Made by a program: the position numbers and the translations under genes. This document shows positions 32,235-44,303 of a stretch of 64,000 nucleotides of DNA, piece by piece; the stretch's first letter is position 1, and each line of letters begins with the position of its first letter. Below the pieces are notes generated by a model, which made no database searches, had not been told where the DNA came from, and saw only the letters and a program-made list of their open reading frames with translations. Origin of the DNA: Calonectria ilicicola (lineage: Eukaryota; Ascomycota; Sordariomycetes; Hypocreales; Nectriaceae); contig CP085835.1 in NCBI GenBank assembly GCA_020809705.1, positions 310,001 to 374,000 on the forward strand. The letters are read 5' to 3'.

Positions 32235-34349
32235 TTAGCTCCTGTAGCCTTGGAGACTCGTATTGGCCAACTGAAGCAGAGACGTATTGGAATATGTTGC
32301 ATGGACGGCTTGCGGATAGAAAACCTGGTATTTCATGGTCAATATTTTAAGCTGTTTGAGAGATGCTGCATAAAGTGCTTGAGGCGAAATATCGGCGGAC
32401 AAGAGCAAGCGGAGCCTCAAATTCTCTGGCTCCACGATCCACGGGCGCCAGATATCGAGGACTGTCCGGTGGTACCAAATGCTATATGTCTCATGTGAGA
32501 AACAATTTTCCTGTAGGGCAAAGCCTTAATAGGGGTTGTTCATTGACGTACTGGAAGAGAAACACGTGGCGAAAGCGATTCGCCAAGCGAGCCATGACAG
32601 GAGGCAAGTTGTCTGCCCAAGTCAAGAGCTTTTTATATTTTGATTCAACAAAAGCCAGCGAGACTCTGGTAGTCAGAGGAGAATTTCCTCCTCGGACAGA
32701 GTAGACTGAGGCGACCTCTTGAGTGATGACCCATAGCTGGCAAAATTTTGTAAATGTTTGGCCAATGTAAGGAGGTAAAGGGTGTGGCGGCCAAGAGAAG
32801 GCGGAATTATTTGCCTCAACTATTGACTCATTTCCTGGTATTTCAAAAATGGGTGGGTATTGAATAGGTGCTTCTTCATGACGGACTCCGCGCATGCTAT
32901 CAAGAAATTAGAGTGAGCCTCAACACGTTTATAACGTTCAAGGCCTCACCTCAACCAATTATATGCCCCCCATGCCACATAAGAACTGGCTCTGGTCCAA
33001 TCTGGAGTCATTTCACGGAGGACAATCGCTTTTGCGCTATCCGGGTCAAGGTCGAGAAGGCCCATTCGTTCAGCCATACCACGTACTTCTGTTGACAACA
33101 CACGAGCTAGGTTCTCTTGGCCCTGGAATGCGCATGCGGCCGCAAATGTAGCCATTGCAGATATTGTCATTAGTCCATCTTTTGGCCGATCCTCTTTCCA
33201 CAAACGTTCAGCTTCGTTGAAAAATGGAACGTTGAGTGCATATGCGCGGATATCCATGGCAGTGTACAGGCCCTTTCATACTCGTTAGTTCCAAAAGGTC
33301 ACAAATGACTCGGCATGTGCGGGATCTACCAATACTTACGCATGCACGATATAAAACGGCGTTAACAAGAAAAGGTGAACAAAATGCCGACTCAAGGCCG
33401 ACAAGGTCGCGCAGGAAAAGATCTGTATCAAATTGTCCTTGGAAGGAATGATCAGTTTCGAAATACGAAGATATGAGTTCTCCAGCAAACTCGTCACTAA
33501 TTGAAACGTTAGTCCAATAACTAATGTCAAGGTCATGGAGCCGGATGTCGCAGTATTTGTGCCGCTGAATCTGGCCTGGCCTGGCATGTTCGGATTCCTG
33601 TTGGTTAATATTATCCTCGAAAGGAGTCTTATCAAATGGAATCCCTCGTTGCCTATTCTTCCTCGGGGCATCTAAAGTCTGATATTCAGGGATATGAGCT
33701 TCAGGGATAGCGAGCTCGCCAGGAGAACTCGATTGGACGGAGGAAAGGTCGCAAGTGGAACTAGAATCTGATTGTACTCCCTGATGAGAAGAAATGTGCT
33801 CAAATTTATTTTCTGAATCCAATGATGAGAGCAACCTTTGAACAGGTTCAATGTCGGATAAGTGCTGCTTTCCATGAATGTTGCCGCGATACGACGTCAC
33901 TAGTTTTGATATATCTGACGTTGCTCGGAGGCGGTGGAATAAATCTTTGGCCTCTTCCATTGGGAGAGACTGAAGCTCAGTTAAGAAGAGGTCTTGGCCA
34001 CGAGCTTTGTGCTCTAAATCGTTTGTCGCGGCGGCTTGGCTTGTCTGAGTGCCGCTATCAACAGCCTGGGGCAAGGCTAGTGATGCTGTGAAGCTACATT
34101 TCACACGTCTGTCTATACAGCGGGAACAGTCCGGATGTTTTCCATCACACTGAATAATTATTCAGTACAAGAATATGCAATAACTAGATGGGTTTGAGTA
34201 CTGACCGATGCTTTGAGCGAGCGGCATGGTTGGCATGCTTGTTTGGTTCGTGGCCGCTTTTTGGCCACCCGAGGACCTGACTCGGACAAGTCAGGGTCCT
34301 TGCGCGAGCCGACCTTTGCGGGGACAATATCTCGATAAAGTCGTTTCAT
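32235..34349 (-). CDS. Zn2Cys6 transcription factor with fungal-specific middle domain (NirA-like)
   Basis: Five exons (34349-34206, 34149-33340, 33272-32950, 32896-32566, 32510-32235) join in frame to 627 residues; introns are 53-67 bp. The zinc cluster, ACQPCRSLKAS joined to CDGKHPDCSRCIDRRVKC, is split by intron 1 and spans about residues 37-66. The middle domain begins near IRLHDLDISYWTNVSISDEF, which resembles the start of the NirA-type region, and continues through YTAMDIRAYAL and SSYVAWGAYNW. The last exon reads YHRTVLDIWRPW and SPQALYAASLKQLK, the usual C-terminal block of that domain. It then stops earlier than most homologs, right after LLQLANTSLQG. Target genes are unknown. The start is the first ATG of the open frame. 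Confidence 0.85.
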
Positions 34350-37229
34350 AGCAACGCATACCCCTAGCTCTAGATTTATCCCAACTTGTCGAGAATAGAG
34401 GACAGGAATGTATCCGAAGTAGTTTCTCAAGGGGCTGAAGGCAGGTTGACATCATTCGGCATCATTAAGGAAAACTCATTGTAAGCTGAGACACACGTGA
34501 CTACTGCTTACTTGGTAGTCTGGATTGGATACTTTTAGGGCGATCTTTTCAAATGTGAGACATTCCCACAGATCGGGTGGGATCGAGGAAACACATAGCG
34601 GAAAATCTGGGATCGGAGCCTGGCATCTCGAAATGTGGGTAGTGGAGCTGGTTGAACCAGAATTCATGAACAAATATGCAATTGCTCTCCTCTCTAAACT
34701 TTGTAATTCCATCAAAATGAGCAGTCTATTAAGTTCTTCTTTTATTTAAGTTGGTAGATATTGATTTCTTTGGGCGGCTTCCTGTTCTTGGTTGGTGTCG
34801 AGCTTGTCGCTAATTCGCTGGTCCGACACGTCCGGTTGGCTGTACCAGGTAGCTAGCAGGGAGCAGATATGACAGATCACCTAGTGATTGAGATATGATT
34901 GGCGGGAAAGAAGCCGAATCAAGTCAAACACGGCGGATCTAAACAGGAAAATTTACCACTACTGTTGCCAGCCGTAGTTTAGCGTATTGTCAAATCCAAT
35001 AGTCTCCTGTCATCGGACAAACCGAGGGTCGAGATCACTCTAGCGTGGTTGCGCTAAAAATGATCAAGGGGGCCAGCGATGCCAAACAACTCCGGATCAA
35101 TTTGACTCGAATGGAAGCACAAAGGCTTGTTCGCAGTCCCCCTTTTGCTCCTGCAAATCAATTTGCCCAGGCTATGGCCGTCTTTTTGACCCCAGTCACT
35201 GCTGGTGGATAACATAATTGATCCTCGGCTTAATTGGTGGCCTGGCCGCCAGTCAGCACATAAGCGAAGCTAACGCAGAAAGGATCTGCAAAATTGGGCT
35301 TGGCAGTACACTTTTAAACCCGTTTCTTCCACCTACAAAAAGAAATATATGATTCGCAGCATTAATTGCCTCAAAAAACGATTACGATTGCACCTCGACC
35401 CATCGCGAAAACGCCATATCTACTTCGCTTTGAATGCATTAGTTGCAAGGCTAGCTCAAGGCTACTCTGTATATAGGGAATGAAAGAGCTGTCCTGAGTA
35501 ACCTGTGATGTCATACTATTCGTACGGACGACGATCATCGTAATCAGCCCTAAATCTCCGACTACTATCACAGCACATGCATCCACCAAAACAATCATGA
35601 GGACCACTACTCTCACCAGCACCCAGTATAAATGTTACAACTGCTTCTATAATCAGATCAGTGATCCCGAGAACCACGACGTCTACTATTACCGTCACCA
35701 CGATCTCCACAACTACCAACATGGCGACTACCCTACGGCCCGCGGTTTATAGCAGGAGATATCTCGCAGATGGCCGATTGAGAATCGGGTCGCTTACCCA
35801 GCACTAAGTTTCTTTCACTTATCCCGCGTCATCAGTCAATTTTGACACCTTCTATGATTCCCATGAAGTGTGTTTGAACGAGCGGATGTATTGACGATAT
35901 TTTCTACGGCGGAAGTTGTGGTCTAACGGTACCAGGCCCCTCTGTTTGTTCCGCAAATAGTCTTTTCTTCGGTATTGCACGCTTTGCACCATGTGATTCT
36001 TCGTTTCGACTTAATTTTATCAATGGCCCTGGTTTGGAATGGAATGTGTATTATAACCCAAATGGTCTCAATAGTATTGGGTCTTAACTTCTGAAACAGG
36101 GCTGGGTTATTTCCCACCAACTTGCGGCTTTGCCAACCACAACGTTGTGTATGCGTGGGGTTGAGTTGAGTGTAGATGAAGAATGAAGGATAGCGTAGCA
36201 AATTATCTAGGCCATCGTAACCCACAATCTACTGAATGATCAAGTGGAAGAGTTTATAAGATAAATGAACCAAGAGGGTTAGTGGAGGGTTTTCAGAAGC
36301 AAAAAAAAAGTATAGAAGATGATAATTTCCGATGACACACATCTACCCTAAGATAGGATAATGCGTGTGACATCGGATCATCAGAGCATCAGATAGCCTA
36401 TCAAGTTAAGCACCAATGATGTCATATGATCAGTTCAAGGATTTTTCAAATAGTGAATAATGAGCTTAGATGATGAGATTGACTCTAGAAATGTCTAATT
36501 CACCCAAATGCATCTTTAAATAGTCTAAACCAGAAGAAAATATTGCCTCGAGTCCAGGGAGCTTTGCGTAGCTGGTTTTGTACTGTAAAAATATTTCGAC
36601 CCAGGACCCAAATTCTGAGAAATAAAGCTTCAGCGACACTTGGAAAAGATTTACGGAAAATAGGTGGAGAGTGGCCTGGCTTGTTAGTTACGAGCCAACA
36701 CACGCGGTATGGCTTAGCCATTCATAGCAGCCTTAGTTAGCGTGCAGGTTGTAAATATCGCTAAGCTGCGCGTCTTTCCTGATTCAATTTCTTCAATCTC
36801 CACCAAAGAACTGGCAACATCATGATCGATGACGATTCCTAGTATTATTCTCTCAGTAGTGACCTTCTTGTGGGTGGGCCGAACACTTGGCATGCGACTG
36901 ATTGAGACCAGGGGCGTCATGGACCGATCAAGGATGCTGTGATACCTATATTCAATTGCCATCGAAGCTGGCCCACGTTGCAAGGCATTTTATTGTAAAT
37001 TTTCTTGAATGAGAAGAATGCTTCTTTCTATGCAATCGTATGAAAAGCAGATATACTGTGTTACGATCGACCGTGCCCTCCCGATTGATGCTAACGCAAC
37101 CTTGAACATCCTGAAACGCCTAGGCTACAGGGCCAACAACGAGATGGAAATCTCAATTCACTATATTTATTGTTTTATAAAGGAATGGTTGGCCAAAAAA
37201 AAAATAATCAAAAAATATGAAATTAAGGA
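34350..37229. other. Gene-poor region (2.9 kb)
   Basis: AT-rich sequence with short runs such as A9 near 36301. No long frame has sensible composition. One small histidine- and tyrosine-rich stretch is annotated separately. I see no element ends, repeats or RNA genes. Confidence 0.4.
35508..35752 (+). other. Possible small His/Tyr-rich gene remnant
   Basis: Short open pieces follow one another on this strand. MSYYSYGRRSS starts at an ATG at 35508 that lies 36 bases after a TATATAG. Next comes SDYYHSTCIHQNNHEDHYSH, then ENHDVYYYRHHDLHNYQHGD, ending at a TAG at 35750-35752. The shared His/Tyr bias suggests one small gene with short introns or one that has decayed. The possible introns are only 30-40 bases, below the usual fungal size, so it is not called as a CDS. 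Confidence 0.25.
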
Positions 37230-37432
37230 TGATGACAGTGGGGTTCGAACCCACGACACTTGCGTGATCAGAAATAGAACCATATTGGACTCTGTAGGCG
37301 GGTTAATACTGTTCATGGCGACTCGGAAAAGCCATCGCCCCCAAATAGAGTTTTTGTCTCTCTTAGGGGTCGAAGTTGGGACTCGGGAATTGCTTACTAA
37401 GTCTGACGCCTTAACCACTCGGCCATGTCACC
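37230..37432 (-). tRNA. tRNA-Leu (anticodon best read as UAG) with an intron of about 120 bases
   Basis: The 5' half starts GGTGACATGGCCGAGTGG and the 3' half ends GTGGGTTCGAACCCCAC plus TGTCATC. The acceptor arms pair over 7 bases (one G-U), the T arm pairs 5 of 5, and the anticodon stem is TCAGA/TCTGA. A long variable arm CACGCAAGTG places it with Leu/Ser/Tyr types, and D-arm box A and box B are intact. The anticodon loop starts CTTAG, giving UAG, but the next base is T where a purine is usual. The intron of about 122 bases is unusually long for a fungal tRNA. A run of T on the transcribed strand just downstream (37193-37203) fits a Pol III terminator. Confidence 0.75.
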
Positions 37433-38418
37433 GCGATTTGGTTGGAGAGAGCGAAGAAAACATCTCTCATAAGGATTGACGTTCGAAGTAAAAATTCAAC
37501 GTATAGGGTAAGAAAAGAGTATGGGCAATCAACTTTTAATAGTCTACTCAATTAAACAGGCCGTCACAACTAGAGATGGCGCAAAAGCGGGGTACACCCG
37601 AGATACCAGCGGCATCGAACTACACTAACTTGTAGTATATGTCAAGCTTGCAAGCAGGAAACTAGATTTCCTTCGCAATAATCCTTCTCCAATTCATTCT
37701 CCCGCTTGTGCTTGGTGACGGAGTTGACCATCACTCGCTCGAGGGGCGGAGGTGGCCTCGGCCGCACTTTTCCGACAGGGATGGGGTCGATAGCACAGCG
37801 GTAGGCTAAGTCTAGGATATACATAGAAATGATGGCAAAAACATTGGGGAGTTAATTAAGCTAAAGTCTTAGTTTTTGGCCAAGACGGACAATTTCGTAG
37901 TTAAATGCATGGACCTCGTCCAGGATTAATTGTATTTTAAATCCGCGGGTTCGTTCAAAAATAGGTGGGCCCTCGACAAACCCGCGGGTTCGTATGGGTG
38001 GGTATTTTTGGTTTCGCTAGTAGTTGCTCAGTGGTCGGTTGCACTAATTCGGACAGAAATTGCACATAAAGTTATCGTTTCACATTTGAATCCGAGAATG
38101 CTGGTGAAGTGGCTGATGCAAAGCTGGAGAACATCCACAATATGTTTGTATATGCGAAAATAAGGCTTCGATTGTTGTGATCGAGGCTATTGCATTGCCA
38201 AATTAACCTTTTGCTTACCTCGTATTCCACTCGCAATGCTGTGATATCTGCATCCATGCGATAATGATTGATTCTAGAAGCGCGCTTCTGTACTTGGCAC
38301 TGGAGACTGGTCGACGTCTAACAAAGATAAAACCAAGTCAAATTCCTGCAACTCGTTTTCCTTCTGTACCCAGCAACCTTTCATTCTCAAATCGACATCT
38401 TCTGGTTCACTTTTCAAT
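37433..38418. other. Intergenic region upstream of the sulfatase gene
   Basis: About 1 kb without a gene. It holds two direct copies of CCGCGGGTTCGT, at 37943-37954 and 37982-37993, each followed by a GGTGGG block. The last 150 bases before the ATG are C/T-rich promoter-like sequence. Confidence 0.4.
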
Positions 38419-40489
38419 ATGCTCTCTCGCACGGTTGCCCTCATTGGCGCCTTCGCTACTGCGGCCCTGGCAGCGGAGACCAAGCCAAATATCATTTTTG
38501 TCCTCACGGATGATCAAGATGTTCACATGCAGTCCATGGATTACATGCCCCTGCTGAAAAAATACATTGCAGATGAAGGAACAACATATCAGCGTCATTA
38601 CTGGTAAGTACGCTTGAATGTTATTGGAAGTGAAATACTAATAGAAGTAGCACTACTGCCATCTGCTGCCCTGCTCGTGTTAGTATTTTTACGGGCAAAT
38701 TGTCACACAACACTAACGTCACCGGCACCGTTGCTCCGTATGGTAGGTTTGAACTTCCATTTTCGTCCTTTCACACTTTCCAAGAGACAAAAGAAACGTC
38801 TTTCATTCGAAGTCGTATGGCGACTCAAATCTAACCTTGACGCAGGCGGATACCCTCAATTCGTGAACCAAGGCCTCAACAGCAATTATCTACCTATTTG
38901 GCTGCAAGAGGCGGGGTACAACACCTATTATGCGGGCAAACTGTTTAATGCTCACATGACAACGAATTACGATAAGCCTCACGCAGCTGGATGGACTTCT
39001 TCGGATTTTCTCCTCGATCCTTTCACATATAGTTATTGGAATGCAACCTGGCAGAGAGACATGGATCCCCCTCTCAGCCACGAAGGCACCTACAATACCG
39101 ATGACCTGTCAAACAAAACCATTGGCTTCATCCGCGCAGCTCACGCAGCAGGAAAGCCATTCTTTGTTGGCAGCGCTCCCATCGCACCTCACGATGAGGT
39201 CATCATCAACCCAAATGCATTCACAGCTGTGAATGTCTCGTTCGACGACCCATCTATCCAGCCTCTGATTAGACCTCCAAGGGGTGCTGACCGCCATTTG
39301 AATAAGTTTGCGGATCTCAAGGTCCCAAGAACCCCCAACTTCAACCCAGACAAGGTAAATTTTAATGGTCCGTCAGTAGTCGATGTTATGTTACTGATCA
39401 TGAAATAGCCCAGCGGTGTCAACTGGGTCTCGCGACTCCCCCAGCTAAACCAGACTAGCATCGACTACAACGATGCCTTCTTTCGCCACCGCCTCGAGTC
39501 ACTTCAAGCAGTTGATGAGATGGTTGAAAAGATTGTCCAGGAAGTCGAAAACCTCGGTATCGCAAACAACACTTACATCATCTATACAACTGACAACGGT
39601 TTCCACATTGGCCAGCATCGTCTGCAACCTGGCAAGACTTGTGGCTTTGAAACTGATATTCATGTTCCTTTCCTAATCCGAGGACCAGGAATCCCCAAGG
39701 CGGCTTCGGTAGACATGGTGACAAGCCACACAGACCTAGCTCCTACTATCCTCAAGATGGCTGGTATCGCACCCAGGGCTGATTTCGACGGCGTCGCCAT
39801 GCCAATCACCGAAACTGAGATGAACGGCGAAACTCGCGCAGAACATCTCGGCATCGAGTACTGGGGCGTTTCGGTCGATGCAAGCTGGCACAGTAAGAAG
39901 CTAAATCTTCCAAATCATTTTTACAGGATAAGCTAACAATTAGAAGGCAAGATTTCTCTCGGAAACACCTACAAGGGCATCCGTATTCAAAGCAAAGACT
40001 ACAACCTCTATTATGCCGTTCACTGTACCAATGAACACGAACTCTACGATATGACAGTGAGGAAGCTCAATTAAAACGCTTTAAATGCACTTGAATAACA
40101 CAGATTAGGTTGACCCATACCAAATTAACAATCTGCTGCCATCAGGCACCAACGGTACCGGAATGTCCCTGGCCACGTATGCCAATTCGACGGCTACAAT
40201 TATGGGAAAACCATTGGTCCAAGTTGTTGCGCGCCTGGATGCCCTCATTATGGTCATGAAGAGCTGCAAGGGTGACGTTTGCATCAATCCTTGGAGCGTT
40301 TTGCATCCTGAAGGAGGAGTAACCTCACTTGTAGATGCTGTCAACGAAAAGTACGATGGCTTTTACATGAACTCTATTGAGCAAAACTCAGTCAGCTATT
40401 CTATGTGTGCAGATGGCTACCTTATTGATGCTGAGGGTCCACAAGATCCCCTCGTCTACCAAGAGGCTGACTGGAGCATTTGGACCTAA
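38419..40489 (+). CDS. Secreted sulfatase (arylsulfatase family)
   Basis: Six exons (38419-38603, 38648-38742, 38846-39354, 39409-39892, 39944-40056, 40109-40489) join in frame to 588 residues. A signal peptide covers about residues 1-19 (ending ATAALAA). The metal site begins IIFVLTDDQD. The sulfatase signature CCPAR (residues 68-72, a CxPxR motif with the Cys that becomes formylglycine) opens exon 2 and is followed by VSIFTGKLSHNTNVTG. Further marks are GYNTYYAGKLFN, APIAPHDE and YTTDNGFHIGQHRL, which carry metal- and sulfate-binding residues. The length and blocks match fungal arylsulfatases acting on extracellular sulfate esters to supply sulfur. Such genes are often induced by sulfur starvation, but I see no proof of that here. 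Confidence 0.95.
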
Positions 40490-41501
40490 TTTAAAGGGCT
40501 GCTTACACAGTGAAATACGGCGCTGAATATTAAGGTTTTAGAGATTTTTAGGGGACTGTTCAACGTTTTACCTCTGAACCTAGTTATTCATGGGCAAACC
40601 CGCGTCAAACAGTCCCTTGAACAGTTAGCGGCCTGTAAGGCTCGAATGTTGACACATTGGGCATTTAAAGGCATTTACATTCATATCTAGCTCGAGTCGC
40701 TCTTTTAGTATTGCTATTTAATTGAATTATCTCACATTTATTCTACGCATTTCTTTTCGAGTCATCTAATTGGACAAGTGACATCATGAGATTGGTTTGT
40801 ACCTCGCCTCCGCCACTATACAGCTGTCCATCCATCGGACACTTTCGCGTGGGTGCGGTTTGCAGCAATGCGACTGGTTTGGTTCACGCTCTTGTTGGGC
40901 ACCACCGATGAGGGATATTGGGCATTAATGTAAAAAAGAAACATCAGCGGCTCAGTGGCTGATATCTGTAAGCCAATGGATGTGAGCACCAGCATTTACA
41001 CTTTGCGGGGGCTGACGGCTTAAATAATCAAGATACGATAACTTGACTAAAATACGATTAATCTGTCCAATCTGGGCTACAGAAAGGAGGCTTCAATTCT
41101 CAAATTTGACCCTGAGGCGCACAGACCGCAGCTTATCCGAGTCTGCCAGCTGAGTAGGCATAAAACCGCCTCACCAAGCATCTCATTAGGCTGATTCGGT
41201 CACGGAACCAATCAAACTGGCACTTATGCATGAGTGGCTGAACAGTTGAAAATGGGCTCCCGAAATCGCTGTGATTCATGATTGGTTAAGCTTCCATAGT
41301 CCATGGGAATGCGCCGATGCGCGTTGCCACAACAGCCTTGCTTATGCCACTTCAACGTGCTTCTCCGTCATCGATGTGCTCGGCCGGCCCTCCCAACCCA
41401 CCCCTACGTGACACACATATAACGTTGATCCAGGCCACGATACCATCGTCACAAGCCATTATCAGACGCTGGGGAAATCCCAGAAATGGAAACTGCTGGC
41501 A
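40490..41501. other. Intergenic region between the sulfatase and the membrane C2H2 gene
   Basis: About 1 kb. Two inverted stretches near 40548-40625 (GGGGACTGTTCAACG and TCAAACAGTCCCTTGAACAG) can pair around a loop and may act in 3'-end formation. The rest holds no gene. Confidence 0.4.
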
Positions 41502-43461
41502 ATGGCACCAGCTCCAAGTGCTGCAGTGTCAAGCCCGGTTTCGAATGTCGTCCTCTCTATATCTACGCCTAGGCCTGCATCCTTGACAGACGGTAATGAC
41601 GCCTTGCATGGTATCAGTGTCGGTGCATATATCGGAATAGCAATTACTCCAATAATTACGATGCTGCTTGCAGTTGCTGGTTGCTATTGTTATTTCAGGC
41701 GCTGGCGTCCTAGTCAAAAGAGCTTTGACCATGTTCCTCGAGAATGGGGGCCCGCCTCCTCTATGCAGGATCGCCGCAGAGGATCGTTGACATGGAATGT
41801 CGTTCCAACCTTGAGCTTTCCGTCTATATCAACGACTATACTACCAGAAAGCGCTCTCAGGGTTATATCCACAACACAGGAGGGAATTTCAACGCCCACT
41901 GCCGCAAGGAAGCCAGCATCGGGATTTTCTCACCCCAGCCAACAGTTAGAAGCAAAAAGTTCCCAAGAGGTACACCCCACGTCGAGTGAAGAGGAAGATG
42001 AAAGCCCCAGCTCTACTTCTGGCTCTACCTCAGTGTCGTCTGGAGTTACGACTGCATTTGAGCAACACAAGCGGCGAGCTGTGGACTCAATTATGAGCGA
42101 GTTTAAATCTCTCCTGAACCACCATCCTTTTATTGGAATGAGCATCAGGGCCGGTGGTGGATCCCCAGCAAACCAGCCAAGCCTCACTCAGCCAAATGAA
42201 GCGCCTCGTCGTACGTCTAGGGACACGAGTAGTCCCGGGAAAAGATCAAGAGAAGAACACAGGCAAGGGAGCGGCGTTGAAGATGGTAGTGATTCAAAAG
42301 AATCGAAGAAGGCCAAGCGGGAAGAAGATTCCAATGGTCCGAGATTTGCATGTCCATTCTATCGTCGTAATCCACGAAAACACTCGACGCACAGGGCTTG
42401 TGCTGGTCCAGGATGGATCTCTACTCATCGTGTCAAGTAAGATATTTTGGACGAATATGAGTCTGCAAGTCTTCTTCTAACATCATACAGGGAACATATA
42501 TATAGATGTCACATGCTTCCTATCCATTGCCCCCGATGCGGGGAAACCTTTACCACCACTGGTGAATTGACGACACATCAAAGGCAACCTGAAGGATGTT
42601 CTGTACAACTTGTTGACTTGCCGGAGGGCATAGATAAAGAGCAAGAGGCTCTTCTTCGGAAAAAGAAAAAGCATGACAAAGAAGAGGATAGATGGTTGGA
42701 TATGTATAAGACGCTATTTCCAGACGAGGATGGTGATCTAATACCATCGCCATGTAAGTATCTGCCGAGGGTCAACATACACTTTTTTTAATCAAACTGA
42801 GCTAGACTATGAAAATTACGAAGAAGCAAAGCGCCAGCGTGAAGATGAACTAGCTCAGTACGAGAGATTTCAACGTAGAGAGCTAATTCGCGTCGTCAGA
42901 AAGCTTCTCGAGGAAACCGTCACTGATATGGCCAGGCCTTTGGAAGACCAACTGAGAGCCCAATTTTTTCAGATTGTACGACAGGCACAGTCGGAAGTCT
43001 ACTTATCATACCGAGCCAATAATCCTAACACAAAGTCCCCTCTCATAGATCCTACACCTACAGGCCTTGAATCCAAAGAAGCGGGGCCTGGACCAGTGAT
43101 TTCTTCATCCAGCACAGCACATGACATTCCAGTGTTGGAGTTGTCCCCGATGATGCTCGTTGATAACGTCACACCAAACCAACTTGATACCTTTGATCAA
43201 GGTTTAGATTTCATATCGAGGGGAGATTTGGAGCAAGAGGAAATACTATCCAAAATTCCAAGCGGCCCGATTTACGGCGGAGAAAGTAGCCGGATTAGTG
43301 ACTTTCAAACAGAGGCTTCGCCACCGACGACCGTGGAGCCTGATATTTCACAAATTAGCTTTTACTGCGATCCCAGCCGCGGTAGTATGAGTAATAACAT
43401 CAGAAGTTTGGACAATGAATCAGATGTTGAGTGGTGGCTTCAAACCAGCAAGCCGAATTAA
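41502..43461 (+). CDS. Single-pass membrane protein with C-terminal C2H2 cassette
   Basis: Three exons (41502-42436, 42491-42753, 42806-43461) join in frame to 617 residues. A short Ser/Pro/Ala N-terminus precedes a transmembrane span (AYIGIAITPIITMLLAVAG, about 42-60) followed by CYFRRWR, a positive stop-transfer, which predicts an outside N-terminus. The long Ser-rich, charged inside region leads to FACPFYRRNP (about 281), HRACAGPGW and CPRCGETFTTTGELTTHQ (about 322), a paired zinc-finger cassette. The tail after it is an acidic and helical region (EDRWLDMYKTLFPDEDG, then AKRQREDELAQYERFQRRE). The same cassette, with introns at identical positions and phases, ends the kinase gene at 23-26 kb. 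A membrane sensor with a finger cassette is a reasonable guess, not a known function. Confidence 0.8.
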
Positions 43462-44303
43462 AAGTATGCCATGGGTGCCTGTTGCGGGGGTGGGGGTTGG
43501 GAGGTTATTAATTTTTCTGTTTTTAATTTTGGCGTTTCTTTGGGAATATTGGTTCTGAAATATAGGTTTAGATTGCCCTGTCAGATCGCTGGGAAAGCTG
43601 CATAAGCTCTATTGACAGCGAAAGAATGAGATTCTATGTTGAACAAGTTTTGTCTATTAGATTCCGATTTTTAAATACGATTTGATTAGAATAGTAGTCA
43701 GTCACAGTCACTACACATAGCTATTACAAATGGAACATATGAGGAATATAAAACCCCGAGGGCGACTTTAATTCTTTTGACAACTCTGTGGAGAAAGGTG
43801 GGAAGAACGAGTTTGTGTTTGTCCAGGGGGCCAACGGCAACAACGGCAATGAAGAAATATTCTAGACAGACCTGCCGGGCCCAACTGTAAATATTAAGGA
43901 AACCTCTGTAGCATGACAATTGTTCTCTGTTCCAGGTCCCTAGTTCCTTTACAACGACGTGGGATCCCTGCATACCTCGGGCGATCACACACCAAGTGAG
44001 AAAGTGGTGCACTGAGACACGAATGCAATAGCATCAAAAACAAAACGCATAGCTCTTGAGACATGCATATGCGTACATAGCTTACCTCCTCATCATTATT
44101 GAGTGCGTCGCTGTGACCCACATTAAGACACACCCTAATTTCACCAAGTGCACCAAGCCACTCATGCCAAGACCAGTAAATCACGTACGACATACAGTTG
44201 TAAATTAATTTCTTCTTTCATTGAATTCAAACGCTCGCTAAAACCACCTGATAAACATGTCTGTCTCTCCCAAACGGGAAAGCTATTTCGTTTCCGCTAA
44301 AAA
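43462..44303. other. Intergenic region between convergent genes
   Basis: About 840 AT-rich bases between the stops of the membrane C2H2 gene and the NLR gene. No coding or RNA signal recognised. Confidence 0.4.

Noticed and set aside
41486..41575. Earlier ATG at 41486 for the membrane C2H2 gene
   Set aside because: It is in another frame and reaches a stop after about 30 codons; the ATG at 41502 opens the long frame.
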